Source: Candidatus Nitrotoga sp. CP45
GTDB lineage: Bacteria; Pseudomonadota; Gammaproteobacteria; Burkholderiales; Gallionellaceae
Length of the DNA stretch: 55,398 bases
Direction of reading: 5' to 3'
Assembly: GCA_945874105.1 (NCBI GenBank)
Contig: CAMCFJ010000018.1
Coordinates: 1-55,398 of the forward strand
The position numbers and the translations under genes were made by a program. Of the stretch, positions 17,425 to 28,174 are shown in pieces. Position 1 is the stretch's first letter; the number at the start of each line of letters is the position of its first letter. The notes beneath the pieces were generated by a model, which saw only the letters and a list, made by a program, of their open reading frames with translations, made no database searches and was not told the DNA's origin.

Positions 17425-18448
17425 CCTTGATATAGGGCAGCTTGATATGCACACGGTAAAAATCCTTGCCTATCTCCACCGTATACTTTGCTTCGACATC
17501 AAATTGCAGCGCTAAACGTTCACGTATATTGCTCAATGCCATTTTGTTGCCGACATGGTGGCTGCCTTGTTCCTGACGTGGATTATACATTTCAAGGTGC
17601 ATTTCATTGCCGTTGCGATATAGCTTGATATCGATAACCCCCCCCTCGGTCAGCGGCTCAATGCCGTGATAGACAGCATTTTCAAGTAGTGGCTGCAATA
17701 TCAGCGGTGGCAGCAGCGCATCATCCGGCATGTTTTCGGTGTGCCAGTTTACCTTGAGGCGTTGGCCCAAACGTAATTGTTCCAGCGCGAGATACTGACG
17801 TGCAAGCGCCACTTCTTTTCGCACAGTCACTAAATCACCATCGTGTGCCATCGCCATACGGAACAGGTCGGCCATATCTTCCAGCGCGGTCTCGGCACGC
17901 TTGGGGTCGGCCCGAACAATACCGAGAACAGCATTGATACTGTTAAACAGGAAGTGCGGGCGGATACGAGCCTGCAAGGCCTGCAAGCGAGCCTCATCCA
18001 GGGCGGGAGACAGAGCGTGGATACGAACTCGAAAATAGACTAACAAAAGGCCAGCAATGACACTACCGAGCAAGGCGTTACGCACAGAATGGAAATCTCC
18101 ATGCGCTATGGTGTAAATGGACAGCTTGCCCCCCAAATGATAAATCATCAGTGTGACAGTCATTGCCAATAGCAGCACTACAGTGGCGCCCTGCTTGTAG
18201 AGCAGTCGTTTTAGCCACGGGTTAAGCATGAACAATAGCGATAAGCTTAACAATAACACGGGTTGCAGCAACGCCGAGATGTCTATCATGCGCTTTAAAA
18301 TATCCTGCCAGGATGATGCTTGTGCAAACGCAACCAACAGCACCATGCCATTGACTAACAACAGGCTACGCAATATGACGCCCAGGTTACGAAAATCGGG
18401 TAACGCATCGGTCGACGTTTTTTGATTTATACTTTGCATATTTGGCAT
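17369..18448 (-). CDS. algZ: LytS/AlgZ-like sensor histidine kinase
   Basis: A 359-residue membrane kinase with four to five hydrophobic helices in the first 135 residues and no large periplasmic sensor, then the phosphorylation block [18 protein letters not shown] and the ATPase motifs [16 protein letters not shown] and [12 protein letters not shown]. It should phosphorylate the adjacent AlgR-like regulator. The start is uncertain: ATG 18448 ([10 protein letters not shown]) is preferred, 18439 and 18478 are alternatives, and the frame extends to 18628 only by overlapping argH. The last 19 residues ([17 protein letters not shown] region) look like the translation of an interspersed repeat that has run into the 3' end. 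Confidence 0.85.
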   Translation of the reverse strand: MPNMQSINQKTSTDALPDFRNLGVILRSLLLVNGMVLLVAFAQASSWQDILKRMIDISALLQPVLLLSLSLLFMLNPWLKRLLYKQGATVVLLLAMTVTLMIYHLGGKLSIYTIAHGDFHSVRNALLGSVIAGLLLVYFRVRIHALSPALDEARLQALQARIRPHFLFNSINAVLGIVRADPKRAETALEDMADLFRMAMAHDGDLVTVRKEVALARQYLALEQLRLGQRLKVNWHTENMPDDALLPPLILQPLLENAVYHGIEPLTEGGVIDIKLYRNGNEMHLEMYNPRQEQGSHHVGNKMALSNIRERLALQFDVEAKYTVEIGKDFYRVHIKLPYIKEPPQPLLSRERARVKTLA

Positions 18449-18493
18449 GACAGATATATCTCTGTATATACCGCACATTCTGGACAAGAGCTG

Positions 18494-19897
<1,404 letters not shown>

Positions 19898-19898
19898 T

Positions 19899-19923
19899 AA
19901 AAAAAGGCGACCTTGCGGTCGCC
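19899..19923 (-). terminator. Rho-independent terminator of the glutaredoxin gene
   Basis: A perfect 7-bp GC-rich stem (GGCGACC / GGTCGCC) with a TTGC loop spans 19906-19923. Read leftward it is followed by a run of U (complement of 19899-19905), making a good terminator for grxD. Rightward it is preceded, not followed, by the T-equivalent run, so it would terminate argH only weakly. A-tracts flank both sides. Confidence 0.85.
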
Positions 19924-19952
19924 CAAAAAAACCAATACCTAAAACCTGTTCT

Positions 19953-20261
19953 CTATGAATTGATCATTCTCTTCAGTCCACCATTTTTATACAGCTCACT
20001 TACGATATCCGAGCCACCGATAAATTCGCCATGGATATAGAGTTGAGGAACGGTTGGCCAATTAGAAAAATCCTTGATGCCTTGGCGGATTTCCGGATCA
20101 GAGAGCACGTCAACGGTGAAAAGACCTGACACACCGCATGCCTTGAGAATTTGTACTACATTGGCAGAAAATCCACATTGGGGAGATTCTGCCGTGCCTT
20201 TCATATATAACACCACAGGATAGCCGGTTACCTGTTGTTTGATGAGCTCTTGCACGTCCAT
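19953..20261 (-). CDS. grxD: Monothiol glutaredoxin, Grx4/GrxD family
   Basis: A 102-residue CGFS-type glutaredoxin. It binds a bridging [2Fe-2S] cluster with glutathione and delivers Fe-S clusters in the cytosol. Diagnostic motifs are VVLYMKGTAESPQCGFSANVV, the WPTVPQLYIHGEFIGGSDIV cis-proline and glutathione-binding region, and the C-terminal LYKNGGL. AGAGGTC precedes the ATG. It is followed by a clear terminator and is probably monocistronic. Length and residues are complete. Confidence 0.97.
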   Translation of the reverse strand: MDVQELIKQQVTGYPVVLYMKGTAESPQCGFSANVVQILKACGVSGLFTVDVLSDPEIRQGIKDFSNWPTVPQLYIHGEFIGGSDIVSELYKNGGLKRMINS

Positions 20262-20271
20262 ATTTTGACCT

Positions 20272-20454
20272 CTAAAAATTAGTTGAGTGATTCACTGGGT
20301 ATATTAGCAGTTCGTTCGCTGCCAGGTCAAGGAATCCGAGCGTCGTGAAGTGTTTGACCTTGTGCTCTCCGTTGTAGCGAGCGACACATCTGCGGAAAGT
20401 GGTCAGCGGCAGGTGCGACATTACTTGCACAAAAACAAGTTTGCCCGTGTTCAT
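20272..20454 (-). pseudogene. IS4-type transposase N-terminal remnant (DUF4372)
   Basis: From ATG 20454 the frame encodes MNTGKLVFVQVMSHLPLTTF followed by RRCVARYNGEHKVKHF, which I recognise as the N-terminal DUF4372 region of IS4-family transposases. Similarity stops after about 36 residues (near 20347) and the frame ends at 20272 in unrelated sequence. The catalytic DDE domain is absent, so this is a dead fragment. The break is close to the motif AAGGAATCCGAGC (20329-20341), which recurs at 22112-22124 on the far side of the next gene. Confidence 0.7.
20329..20341 (+). repeat. 13-bp direct repeat, copy A
   Basis: AAGGAATCCGAGC occurs here at the break of the IS4-type fragment and again, identical, at 22112-22124. 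The two copies bracket the AT-rich TPR/glycosyltransferase gene. This could mark an insertion or recombination boundary, or be chance; 13 bp is short. Confidence 0.35.
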
Positions 20455-20608
20455 TGGCAGTCCTCGCAATCTGGTTGGAAATCCCCCGTATACTACTTGC
20501 CAAGCTCAAATCGAGACCAGACTTAACCATGAAATAGCTTCGTTCCTTCAATCAATTACAATCGACTCGGCGGTCAACGTTGGGTTGCTACTGATCTTGT
20601 CTATTAAC

Positions 20609-22033
20609 TCACCCCAAGAAATAGGCACCTTTGGAGCAGCTATTCTCATCTTTCCATCCATTTTTTTGCACCAATAAATTTAGCTCAGATTCAATTTCAT
20701 CAAATACTCCTTTCCAATCATCTGCCTTCTTTTGTCTAAAGAGTCTCATACTAGGATACCAGCTACTTGAATTCGTATCTAACATCCAGCGCCAGTCAGG
20801 CACCCACTTAAGCGCCAACCATACTCTGCAACCAAGTGCCCCAGCAAGATGTGCAACCGCAGTATCAGATGTAATAATCAGATCTAAATTTTTCATAATT
20901 GCCGCAGTATCCAAAAAGGCCCCTTCTGAATCAACTTGCTCACCAAAGCTCTCTATAACCATTCCTTTGGGAAGTGCGTCAAGTTGTTCTGTCCCCTCAT
21001 TCTTCTGCAGACTAAATAATTTCACTTTCGGTGAGCTAGCAATACCTTCAAACAGAGCTAATGGAAAAGATCGCCCAATATCAACTTCCGCTTGCGTATT
21101 TCCCTGCCAATTTATTCCAATATTGAACTGTTCATTATTGAAGTAGGTTCTCCACTTCTCAATGCTCGTTTGGTCTGCTTTGATATAGCTTTCTGTTGAG
21201 ATAGCAGCATTGCCAATATTTTGGAAAGCTAGTGGCAAGCTCAACAACGGGCAGTGGTAGTCAAAATCAGGTAATGTCGCGCCTATTGCAAGAATATCGA
21301 GTGACAGATTCAACCCTTTCATTAACGGTACAAGTGCAGGCTGTACTTCAAAAATAACTTTTTCGCTGAGAGCAGTAATAGATTTTACATAACGACAAAA
21401 CTGTATCGTATCCCCTAAGCCTTGCTCTGCGTGGATCAGTATTGTCTTGTTTTTAAGAGGCTCTATTCCAATCCAAAGTGGCCTTGTAAAATTTCTGTTT
21501 TTAAAATTTGGATCATCTTTTTTCCAACGCCACTCATAGATTTTCCATCCTCTATCAAAATCACCAAGTAGAAGTAGCACTAATGACTTATTCCAGTAGG
21601 CATTCGCATAGTCTGGCTTTAATTGAATGGCCTTATCATAACTTGCAACGGCAGCCTCGAATTGCTTGAGGTCTCGAAGCGCATTCCCACGACTGGAGTA
21701 GGCCTCCGCACAGTCTGGCTTTAATTGAATGGCCTTATCATAACTTGCAACGGCAGCATCGAATTGTTTGAGGCCGTGTAGCGCATTCCCACGATTGGAG
21801 TAAAAGGCAGCAATATTTGGATTGATCTTTATAGTTTTATCTATTAGTTCCACAGCCCGCTGTAGTTGTCTAGTCTGATAGAAAATAACCCCTAATAAAT
21901 GCAGCGCATCAAAATGATTAGGCTGTTTTCTCAGAATCTTTTCATAGAGTGCTCGTGCCTCTGTTAAATCCCCCATTTGATGAAGGTTTAGCGCAGCTTG
22001 GAATTCAATACCTACTGAATTAGGCGTGGGCAT
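20609..22033 (-). CDS. TPR protein with C-terminal GT9-like glycosyltransferase domain
   Basis: A 474-residue protein. Residues about 5-175 are TPR units (EARALYEKILRKQPNHFDALHLLGVIF and two nearly identical units SRGNALRDLKQFEAAVASYD / NRGNALHGLKQFDAAVASYD). The C-terminal part matches the heptosyltransferase/GT9-like domain often fused to TPRs: TILIHAEQGLGDTIQFCRYV, FDYHCPLLSLPLAF, IGINWQGN and DLIITSDTAVAHLAGALG, then DWRWMLDT. It probably adds sugar to a surface glycan or protein. Base composition is visibly more AT-rich than its neighbours, and an IS fragment is adjacent, suggesting horizontal acquisition. The acceptor is unknown. Confidence 0.85.
   Translation of the reverse strand: MPTPNSVGIEFQAALNLHQMGDLTEARALYEKILRKQPNHFDALHLLGVIFYQTRQLQRAVELIDKTIKINPNIAAFYSNRGNALHGLKQFDAAVASYDKAIQLKPDCAEAYSSRGNALRDLKQFEAAVASYDKAIQLKPDYANAYWNKSLVLLLLGDFDRGWKIYEWRWKKDDPNFKNRNFTRPLWIGIEPLKNKTILIHAEQGLGDTIQFCRYVKSITALSEKVIFEVQPALVPLMKGLNLSLDILAIGATLPDFDYHCPLLSLPLAFQNIGNAAISTESYIKADQTSIEKWRTYFNNEQFNIGINWQGNTQAEVDIGRSFPLALFEGIASSPKVKLFSLQKNEGTEQLDALPKGMVIESFGEQVDSEGAFLDTAAIMKNLDLIITSDTAVAHLAGALGCRVWLALKWVPDWRWMLDTNSSSWYPSMRLFRQKKADDWKGVFDEIESELNLLVQKNGWKDENSCSKGAYFLG
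21611..21814 (-). repeat. Tandem 102-bp DNA repeat encoding two TPR units
   Basis: Two adjacent 102-bp units (21611-21712 and 21713-21814) are almost identical in DNA, with the first 45 bases of each identical (starting GTCTGGCTTTAATTG). Each encodes a 34-residue TPR. The near identity shows recent duplication or conversion and makes copy-number change by slippage or recombination likely. Confidence 0.85.
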
Positions 22034-22111
22034 TAGACTGGGGAATGTTAAGGGACTTTTTAGACACCTAAATATTCTAACAGGCTCAGGTGGTTATGCT
22101 CTAATAAAACG

Positions 22112-22124
22112 AAGGAATCCGAGC
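22112..22124 (+). repeat. 13-bp direct repeat, copy B
   Basis: A second identical copy of AAGGAATCCGAGC (first at 20329-20341), in the 160-bp gap between the TPR/GT9-like gene and the next glycosyltransferase gene. I see no gene in that gap. Confidence 0.35.
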
Positions 22125-22193
22125 ATCGCATCCGGTACTCACCCACCGCACTTTTCCATCCGTGAAATCAGAGCACGGCGTTAGCCGGGTCGT

Positions 22194-23087
22194 TCAGTCC
22201 GCTTCGACAGCGCCAAGATAACCATGCCGAAATGCAGCGTCCAGTTGCTGGGCATAGAAGGCGATCCAGGTATGCATGGGGGCATTTGCTTCGGGTGATG
22301 GGTGGAGTGGTTCGTTGTTCCTATGAATTATGGTACGCCATACATGATCCAGATCAGGGTGCAATTTTTCAAATACCCGTGCGGCTTTACCGGCGATCTC
22401 CATGTTCCGGCAGCGTTCGTCGAATGAGACGGCATGCCGGTGTGCCGCCGTGGCGCCCGCAACGAACTGGGAATATCCGCCGCTGGCCACCCAGCGTATG
22501 CCGAATTCAAAGTCGTCCCAGGCATCGTTTAAAAAACGCTCATTAAAACCGCCAAGCGTCTGGAATTTTGCTTTCCTGATTGAGGCATTACCGGCGTAGA
22601 AAAATGTTTTGGGCCAGACCGCCAAAATACGGCGCATGGGAACGCCGAATATTTTGCCGGAGTCTTCCAGCCAGCGCGCGAAGATGTCTTTTCGGCAGTT
22701 GTCGGGGAATAGCCCCGGGCCGATGCCCACAGCGTCAAGATCAGGGTTCAGTGTGTGATATTCCGCGTAAGCGGCAATCAGGCCGGGGGAAGGATCGAAG
22801 TCGTCCGCGAGAAATACCAGCAGGTCACCATCGGCCTGAGCGGCAGCCATGTTGTTTTGGGCCGCCCGTGCCGGACTTGGACAACTGAGTAATGACGCAG
22901 AGATCGCAGGATACTGTTGGCGAAACTCAGCGAAGGCCCGCGATGTGGAAGCTTTGGCCTGTCCATCGACGAGGATAAACTCGAACGCATCATGGGGATA
23001 GGTCTGGGCTGCGACTGAAGCGAAGAAATTCCGTTGTTTGTGGTTAAAAACATCAGGTTCGGACACCACGATTAAAGAGACACGCAT
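22194..23087 (-). CDS. Family 2 glycosyltransferase
   Basis: A 297-residue GT-A fold enzyme. The N-terminus MRVSLIVVSEPDVFN and AAQTYPHDAFEFILVDGQAKAS are the nucleotide-sugar binding region; LLVFLADDFDPSPGLI carries the DxD-type metal site; FYAGNASIRKAKFQTLGGFNERF and NDAWDDFEFGIRW are the acceptor-side GGF and E/D-D motifs of GT2. The start is ATG 23087, with GGAG upstream; it overlaps the end of the upstream glycosyltransferase gene by 16 bp. The frame continues to 23249 inside that gene without support. The two genes are therefore coupled and probably modify the same glycan. Confidence 0.85.
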   Translation of the reverse strand: MRVSLIVVSEPDVFNHKQRNFFASVAAQTYPHDAFEFILVDGQAKASTSRAFAEFRQQYPAISASLLSCPSPARAAQNNMAAAQADGDLLVFLADDFDPSPGLIAAYAEYHTLNPDLDAVGIGPGLFPDNCRKDIFARWLEDSGKIFGVPMRRILAVWPKTFFYAGNASIRKAKFQTLGGFNERFLNDAWDDFEFGIRWVASGGYSQFVAGATAAHRHAVSFDERCRNMEIAGKAARVFEKLHPDLDHVWRTIIHRNNEPLHPSPEANAPMHTWIAFYAQQLDAAFRHGYLGAVEAD

Positions 23088-24493
23088 GACGCTTCTCCAA
23101 TCCGGTTTGAGGGTGTGTGCGAATGGGGAACTTGAAGCGCCCGTTCGATCAACGCAATAGGCAGATGCTGCAATGCATCGGTTGCGCCAAGCAGGGCAAG
23201 AAACTCGCCGCCCCAGTTGGCAAACGTAGGTGCAAAAGGGTTTGGCCAAGTAGGTTGATTTTGCACAAGGCTGACGAAAGCAGCCATGACCTTGCCGTGT
23301 TCCATGCGCGGTGTACCGGCGGTTTCGGTGATGGTATTGCGCTCATGGATACGGTACTCGTACAGCGGGTGCGGCACCAATGCCGGCTCGCACTCAAGCG
23401 TTGCACGCAGGCAAAAATCCCAATCATGGTTATAGCGATAGTCGCGAAACCCACCCAATGTTTCCCAGAGACGTTTGCGGAACATTAGATTGCCGCTGGA
23501 AATGGCCGAGTTTGCGCGCAGCATCGCCAGACCACGTGTGCAAGACATGACTATTGCATTCTGGGCCGCCGTCAGTGCCGCGACGCGGGCATCAGCAAGG
23601 TGGCCAAGGGGTTGGCCGTATGTGTCTACATATGAAACACGCGCGTAGCCCCAATCGGCATTGCTTTCCAGTAACGTGGACAGCATCGTCGCTAGCCGCT
23701 CCGCCGGAAGTCGGTCGTCGGAATTGAGCAATTGGATAAAATCTCCCTTGGCTAATGCAATGCCCTGGTTCAGGGTGGCTGCAGCCCCCCGATTTTCACG
23801 GGCGATGAACGTTACCGGAAACGGGGCCGCAACAAGCGCAGCACGACAGTGTTCAATCGTGCCGTCGATGGAGCCGTCGTCAATCACGATTAATTCCAGT
23901 GGGAGTTGTGTCTGGGCAAGCACTGAAGCGATCGCCTCGGCGACATAACGTGCGTGCATGTAGGCCGGCATTACAACCGACACGGTCGGAAGTTTCGCAG
24001 GAGTCATCTGGAGGCGCAGTTTTTTGCTCGCTTGGGTGCCTGTAAATGCCGGGTGCATGCGTCGATACTCGACGAGTTTGTTCTGCAAGAACGGAGATAG
24101 ATGATTCGGGCAGACAGACGCCAATAGCAAGCCGAGATTGGACCAGAAACCGGGAAAATGCACGGCGGAGGTTGATAGCAATGCCGCAAAAGCTGCGCGC
24201 GATTCGTCCATGAGGCCGAGCTGGTAGAGCGTGACGGCTCTCATGTGAGCGACTTCCCAATCCTCGCTCTGTTCCCGGAGGGCAGCATCGTAAGCCTCAA
24301 TAGCTTGAAAGAATCTGCCGCCTCGTTGCAAGACAAGCCCCGCCTGACGATTGCGCTCGTGTCCCGCTGTCGCAGTTGACGTGTTGGCGTTCAGCAAACC
24401 ACAGCAGCGCTTGAAGCGCAGCCCACTTTTGCATGGGCAAGTTGCGTTTCGCGACGAGACAGGGATTTCGTTTTGACGGCGTATTAATGGCAT
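23072..24493 (-). CDS. SEC-C motif / TPR-like / family 2 glycosyltransferase fusion
   Basis: A protein of about 473 residues with an N-terminal SEC-C zinc motif (CPCKSGLRFKRCCG), a helical TPR-like region (AIEAYDAALREQSEDWEVAHMRAVTLYQLG) and a GT2 domain: VSVVMPAYMHARYVAEAIASVL, LELIVIDDGSIDGT, DFIQLLNSDDRL (DxD-like), and GGFRDYRYNHDWDFCLR. SEC-C motifs are best known at the SecA C-terminus, where they bind zinc and SecB. The start is uncertain: ATG 24493 is used, but the frame is open to a TTG at 24676. No good ribosome-binding site marks either. It overlaps the downstream glycosyltransferase by 16 bp. Confidence 0.8.
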   Translation of the reverse strand: MPLIRRQNEIPVSSRNATCPCKSGLRFKRCCGLLNANTSTATAGHERNRQAGLVLQRGGRFFQAIEAYDAALREQSEDWEVAHMRAVTLYQLGLMDESRAAFAALLSTSAVHFPGFWSNLGLLLASVCPNHLSPFLQNKLVEYRRMHPAFTGTQASKKLRLQMTPAKLPTVSVVMPAYMHARYVAEAIASVLAQTQLPLELIVIDDGSIDGTIEHCRAALVAAPFPVTFIARENRGAAATLNQGIALAKGDFIQLLNSDDRLPAERLATMLSTLLESNADWGYARVSYVDTYGQPLGHLADARVAALTAAQNAIVMSCTRGLAMLRANSAISSGNLMFRKRLWETLGGFRDYRYNHDWDFCLRATLECEPALVPHPLYEYRIHERNTITETAGTPRMEHGKVMAAFVSLVQNQPTWPNPFAPTFANWGGEFLALLGATDALQHLPIALIERALQVPHSHTPSNRIGEASCVSL

Positions 24494-24889
24494 AGGGTGA
24501 GAATGGCCAAGCAGACTTGCAATTTCTGAATGAGGAACATTTTCGGGCTGGATATGCGCGACCGATCGTCGAACATATGTCGAGTATGCGTGAATAAAAC
24601 ACAATGTGACAAGTGTTTGCTCGTGTTCCTGTTGCGAGTATTCCACGACGCTATGTTCGGCGGCGTACAGACTCAAAAATCATTTCGATGTCATATTCGC
24701 CATGCGAGATAACGACACATGCGAAACGGCAATAAGTCAGCAACCTCGTTATTCAAAGAAGAGGAAGCACCCGATGCGCGGCTCTTGACAGATGTTATGG
24801 CCGGTAACGGCACACTGTTTACCCGTGAGGATGCGATTTGCCGCATTGCTCGGTACCGTTAAAGCCACCCATGCATAGCAGGAGAAATC
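24494..24889. other. Intergenic region between the glycosyltransferase and transaldolase genes
   Basis: About 400 bp containing the probable leader of the leftward glycosyltransferase gene and, on the right, the upstream region of tal. The only coding candidate I can support at low level is the 47-residue frame at 24719-24862. No terminator or repeat was seen. Confidence 0.5.
24719..24862 (+). CDS. Possible 47-residue small protein
   Basis: ATG 24719 opens a 47-residue frame ending at TAA 24860-24862, 27 bp before the transaldolase start. The translation begins MRNGNKSATSLFKEEEAPDA and continues with LLTDVMAGNGTLFTRED and IARYR. The composition is protein-like (charged, amphipathic), but there is no clear ribosome-binding site and I recognise no family. 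It could be a leader peptide or a chance frame. Confidence 0.25.
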   Translation: MRNGNKSATSLFKEEEAPDARLLTDVMAGNGTLFTREDAICRIARYR

Positions 24890-26005
24890 ATGAAGCCCAC
24901 ACAACAACTGCATAATATCGGCCAGAGACTCTGGCTCGATAACATTTCACGCGAGCTTCTGACCAGCGGCACATTACGCCGCTACATAGACGAATTGTCT
25001 GTGACGGGACTCACCTCTAACCCCACGATTTTCGATAACGCCATTAGCAAGGGCGCTTTCTATGACGAATCCATCCGTCAAAAAATACTTGCGGGTAAAT
25101 CGGGCGAAGCACTGTTCCTGGAGCTGGCCCTGGAGGATGTAACCCAGGCGGCTGATCTCTTTCGTCCGATTCATGATGCCACTGGCGGGATTGATGGCTG
25201 GGTATCGCTGGAAGTGTCGCCGTTGCTGGCCAACGATACGGCCGGAACCATAGAAGCGGCGATACAACTTTATGCGCGAGCAAATCGTCCCAATCTTTTC
25301 ATCAAGATTCCAGGCACTCGTGCAGGTATTTCCGCGATTGAAAAGGTGATTTTTGCGGGCGTGCCGGTAAATGTCACGTTGCTTTTTTCGCGCGAGCATT
25401 ACATCGCAGCAGCCGAAGCGTATATGCGCGGCATAGAACGACGCATCGCCAGCGGCCTTAATCCTGACGTTAATTCCGTAGCATCGATTTTTGTCAGTCG
25501 CTGGGATGCGGCGGTCAAAGAAAAGATTCAGCCTGATCTAAGCAATCGTCTAGGCATTGCAATCGCCATGCGCACTTACAAAGCTTATCGCGACGTGCTC
25601 GCGTCACCGCGTTGGCAGACGCTGGCCAATTGCGGCGCCCGGCCGCAACGTCTGCTCTGGGCCAGTACAGGTACAAAAGACCCTGACGCCTCAGACATCC
25701 TTTACGTCGAAGCGCCTACAGCACCCGACACCATCAATACCCTGCCCGAGAAGACGTTGCTGGCTTTTGCCGACCATGGAAAAGTGAATGGCGTCCTGCC
25801 GGTTGATGGCGGCCCTGCCGAAAGCGTCCTCGCCGAATTCACGGAAAAAGGCATTAACGATGAAACGCTGGCCGCTGACCTTCAGCGCGAAGGCACCGAA
25901 GCTTTTGCCAAGTCATGGAATGATCTGATGGCTTGCATCAAAGCAAAAAGTGACCTGTTGACGAAGGGTAATTCAAGTATGCCTGCACATGGCCCTGCTC
26001 GATAA
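24890..26005 (+). CDS. tal: Transaldolase
   Basis: Transaldolase moves a dihydroxyacetone unit between sugar phosphates in the non-oxidative pentose phosphate pathway. The 371-residue protein is of the longer type common in actinobacteria and cyanobacteria: LWLDNISRELL, VTGLTSNPTIFDNAI, WVSLEVSPLLA, the Schiff-base Lys in NLFIKIPGT, VPVNVTLLFSREHY and LWASTGTKDP. AGGAG precedes the ATG at the right spacing. It is followed after 21 bp by phosphoglucomutase, so the two form an operon. Confidence 0.96.
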   Translation: MKPTQQLHNIGQRLWLDNISRELLTSGTLRRYIDELSVTGLTSNPTIFDNAISKGAFYDESIRQKILAGKSGEALFLELALEDVTQAADLFRPIHDATGGIDGWVSLEVSPLLANDTAGTIEAAIQLYARANRPNLFIKIPGTRAGISAIEKVIFAGVPVNVTLLFSREHYIAAAEAYMRGIERRIASGLNPDVNSVASIFVSRWDAAVKEKIQPDLSNRLGIAIAMRTYKAYRDVLASPRWQTLANCGARPQRLLWASTGTKDPDASDILYVEAPTAPDTINTLPEKTLLAFADHGKVNGVLPVDGGPAESVLAEFTEKGINDETLAADLQREGTEAFAKSWNDLMACIKAKSDLLTKGNSSMPAHGPAR

Positions 26006-26026
26006 ATCCAGTACAGGAGGCGCCAA

Positions 26027-27709
26027 ATGAGCAGCTTCGACGAGTCGAAAATAAAAATAAATCCCTTGGCCGGCAAACCTGTTGGGCTATCGGCGCTGGT
26101 AGACATACCCAAACTTGTGACCGCCTACTTCACGGAAATACCCGACCCGGCGGTGCCTGCACAAAAGGTCACGTTCGGCACGTCAGGACATCGCGGTTCA
26201 GCGTTAGCAACGAGCTTCAATGAATGGCATGTGCTGGCTATTTGCCAGGCCATTTGCCAATACCGCGAGCAGCAGGGTATCAATGGGCCGTTATTCCTCG
26301 GCATCGACACGCATGCGTTATCCATGCCAGCGTTCGCCAGCGCGCTGGAAGTGCTGGCGGCCAATCGGGTTGAGGTGATGATTGCGGAAAACGACGAATA
26401 TACGCCGACCCCGGTAATTTCTTACGCGATCCTCGTACACAATCGTGGGCGCAAAAAAGGACTGGCGGACGGCATAGTCATCACGCCTTCGCACAATCCG
26501 CCCCAGGACGGCGGGTTCAAGTACAACCCGCCCAATGGCGGACCGGCAGAAAATGCTATCACCGCCTGGATTGAAACCAGGGCCAATGAGTTTCTCAAAG
26601 ACGGCCTCAAAGGCGTAAAAAGAGTTCCTTACAAACAGGCCCTGCGTGCTTCCACGACTCACCGGTACGACTACCTGAATGTTTATGTAAACGATCTCGA
26701 TAGCGTGGTCGATATGAACGCAATTCGCGATGCGAACATCAACATGGGCGTGGATCCGCTTGGCGGCGCTGGAGCGCACTACTGGACTGCGATTGCCCAT
26801 CGCTATAGCCTGGACCTTACGGTGGTGAACAAAGTCATTGATCCGACATTCCGTTTCATGACCGTCGATTGGGACGGCCAAGTCCGCATGGATCCGTCTT
26901 CTCCTTACGCCATGCAAGGGTTGATAGGTCTCAAAAATCGCTTCGACGTTGCTTTTGCCTGCGACACTGACCACGATCGGCACGGAATTGTCACCCGGAG
27001 CACCGGCTTGCTACCGCCGAACCATTATCTTGCTGTCGCTATTGATTATCTTTTCCAGCATCGGCCGCAATGGAGCAAGTCAGCGGCAGTGGGCAAGACG
27101 GTCGTGAGCAGCCAGATGATAGACCGCGTTGCCACAAAGCTTGGCCGCAAGCTCTACGAGGTGCCCGTCGGCTTCAAGTGGTTTGTGGACGGCTTGTTCG
27201 AGGGTTCACTTGGTTTTGGCGGGGAAGAAAGTGCAGGCGCCTCTTTTCTTCGAACCAATGGATCTGTATGGACAACCGACAAGGACGGCATCATTTTGGC
27301 GTTGCTGGCGGCGGAAATTACCGCGCGCATGAACCGTGATCCCGGCGAAATATACCGCGAGTTAGCTCAGGAATTCGGCGAATCTGTTTACGAACGTATT
27401 GACGCGCCGGCTACGCCAGCGCAAAAGAAAATGCTGGCAAAACTCTCGCCACAGCAGATCCGCTCCACAGATCTGGCGGGCGAAAAAATTCAGTCTATCC
27501 TGACTCACGCGCCTGGTAACGGCGCGTCCATCGGTGGGTTGAAGGTCATTGCAGAACAAGGATGGTTTGCAGCGCGTCCGTCCGGCACAGAAGACATCTA
27601 CAAAATTTATGCCGAGAGCTTTCGTGGCGTTGATCATTTAAAGCTCATTCTGACAGAAGCACAAACCATCATCAGCGACGCTCTGGCAACAGACGCAGTA
27701 ATTCCTTAA
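26027..27709 (+). CDS. pgm: Phosphoglucomutase (alpha-D-glucose type)
   Basis: This enzyme interconverts glucose 1-phosphate and glucose 6-phosphate, linking glycogen and nucleotide sugars to glycolysis. The 560-residue protein has all four domain motifs: [11 protein letters not shown], the phosphoserine loop [12 protein letters not shown], the metal loop [11 protein letters not shown], the sugar loop [12 protein letters not shown] and the phosphate-binding [23 protein letters not shown] lies 6 bp before the ATG. It is the second gene of the tal-pgm pair. Confidence 0.97.
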   Translation: MSSFDESKIKINPLAGKPVGLSALVDIPKLVTAYFTEIPDPAVPAQKVTFGTSGHRGSALATSFNEWHVLAICQAICQYREQQGINGPLFLGIDTHALSMPAFASALEVLAANRVEVMIAENDEYTPTPVISYAILVHNRGRKKGLADGIVITPSHNPPQDGGFKYNPPNGGPAENAITAWIETRANEFLKDGLKGVKRVPYKQALRASTTHRYDYLNVYVNDLDSVVDMNAIRDANINMGVDPLGGAGAHYWTAIAHRYSLDLTVVNKVIDPTFRFMTVDWDGQVRMDPSSPYAMQGLIGLKNRFDVAFACDTDHDRHGIVTRSTGLLPPNHYLAVAIDYLFQHRPQWSKSAAVGKTVVSSQMIDRVATKLGRKLYEVPVGFKWFVDGLFEGSLGFGGEESAGASFLRTNGSVWTTDKDGIILALLAAEITARMNRDPGEIYRELAQEFGESVYERIDAPATPAQKKMLAKLSPQQIRSTDLAGEKIQSILTHAPGNGASIGGLKVIAEQGWFAARPSGTEDIYKIYAESFRGVDHLKLILTEAQTIISDALATDAVIP

Positions 27710-27886
27710 AGGCAGGGATAGCACTGGTTATTATCAGAAATGATGGCAAGCGAATGATTTGGCGGCTGGAGATAAATGCCATCAGCGAACCGAGTATGTT
27801 CGATACCGCACAGAATGGTTCTAGTTACCGGCTTAGTATTGACGCCCGATTCATAATTGCTATTTATTCTAATGATAGGAAACGAC

Positions 27887-28174
27887 ATGAAAACCATATT
27901 GCATCCGCAAAAAGACACCGCATCTCAGGCTAAATCTCAGGCTAAGTCTCAGGTTAAAACCAAAAGATCCAAGCTGGCAACTACTACGGGCGATAAAAAT
28001 AGGGGTGTCACCCCTGAGCAACGTCATCAAATGATCGCTGAAGCGGCATACAGGCGAGCCCAGAAGCGCAGCTTCGTTGGAGGCAATCCCGAAGATGACT
28101 GGTATGAAGCTGAAGCGGAAATCAGCCAGGTATTTTCACTGTCAACAGAACTTCATAATGAACCGCAGCACTGA
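27887..28174 (+). CDS. DUF2934 domain protein
   Basis: A 95-residue protein. The N-terminal half is Lys/Gln/Ser-rich with the repeated unit QAKSQAKSQVK; the C-terminal half is a DUF2934 domain (TPEQRHQMIAEAAYRRAQKRSFVGGNPEDDWYEAEAEI). The start is ATG 27887 with AGGA upstream; the frame is open to 27857. Its function is not known to me; in other proteobacteria such genes occur near carbohydrate-storage and stress genes. It overlaps the aldolase start by 17 bp, which suggests translational coupling. Confidence 0.85.
   Translation: MKTILHPQKDTASQAKSQAKSQVKTKRSKLATTTGDKNRGVTPEQRHQMIAEAAYRRAQKRSFVGGNPEDDWYEAEAEISQVFSLSTELHNEPQH

Noticed and set aside
27754-27933. Frame of about 59 residues in the pgm-DUF2934 gap
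   Set aside because: It overlaps the DUF2934 ribosome-binding site and start, has no ribosome-binding site of its own and no recognisable features.
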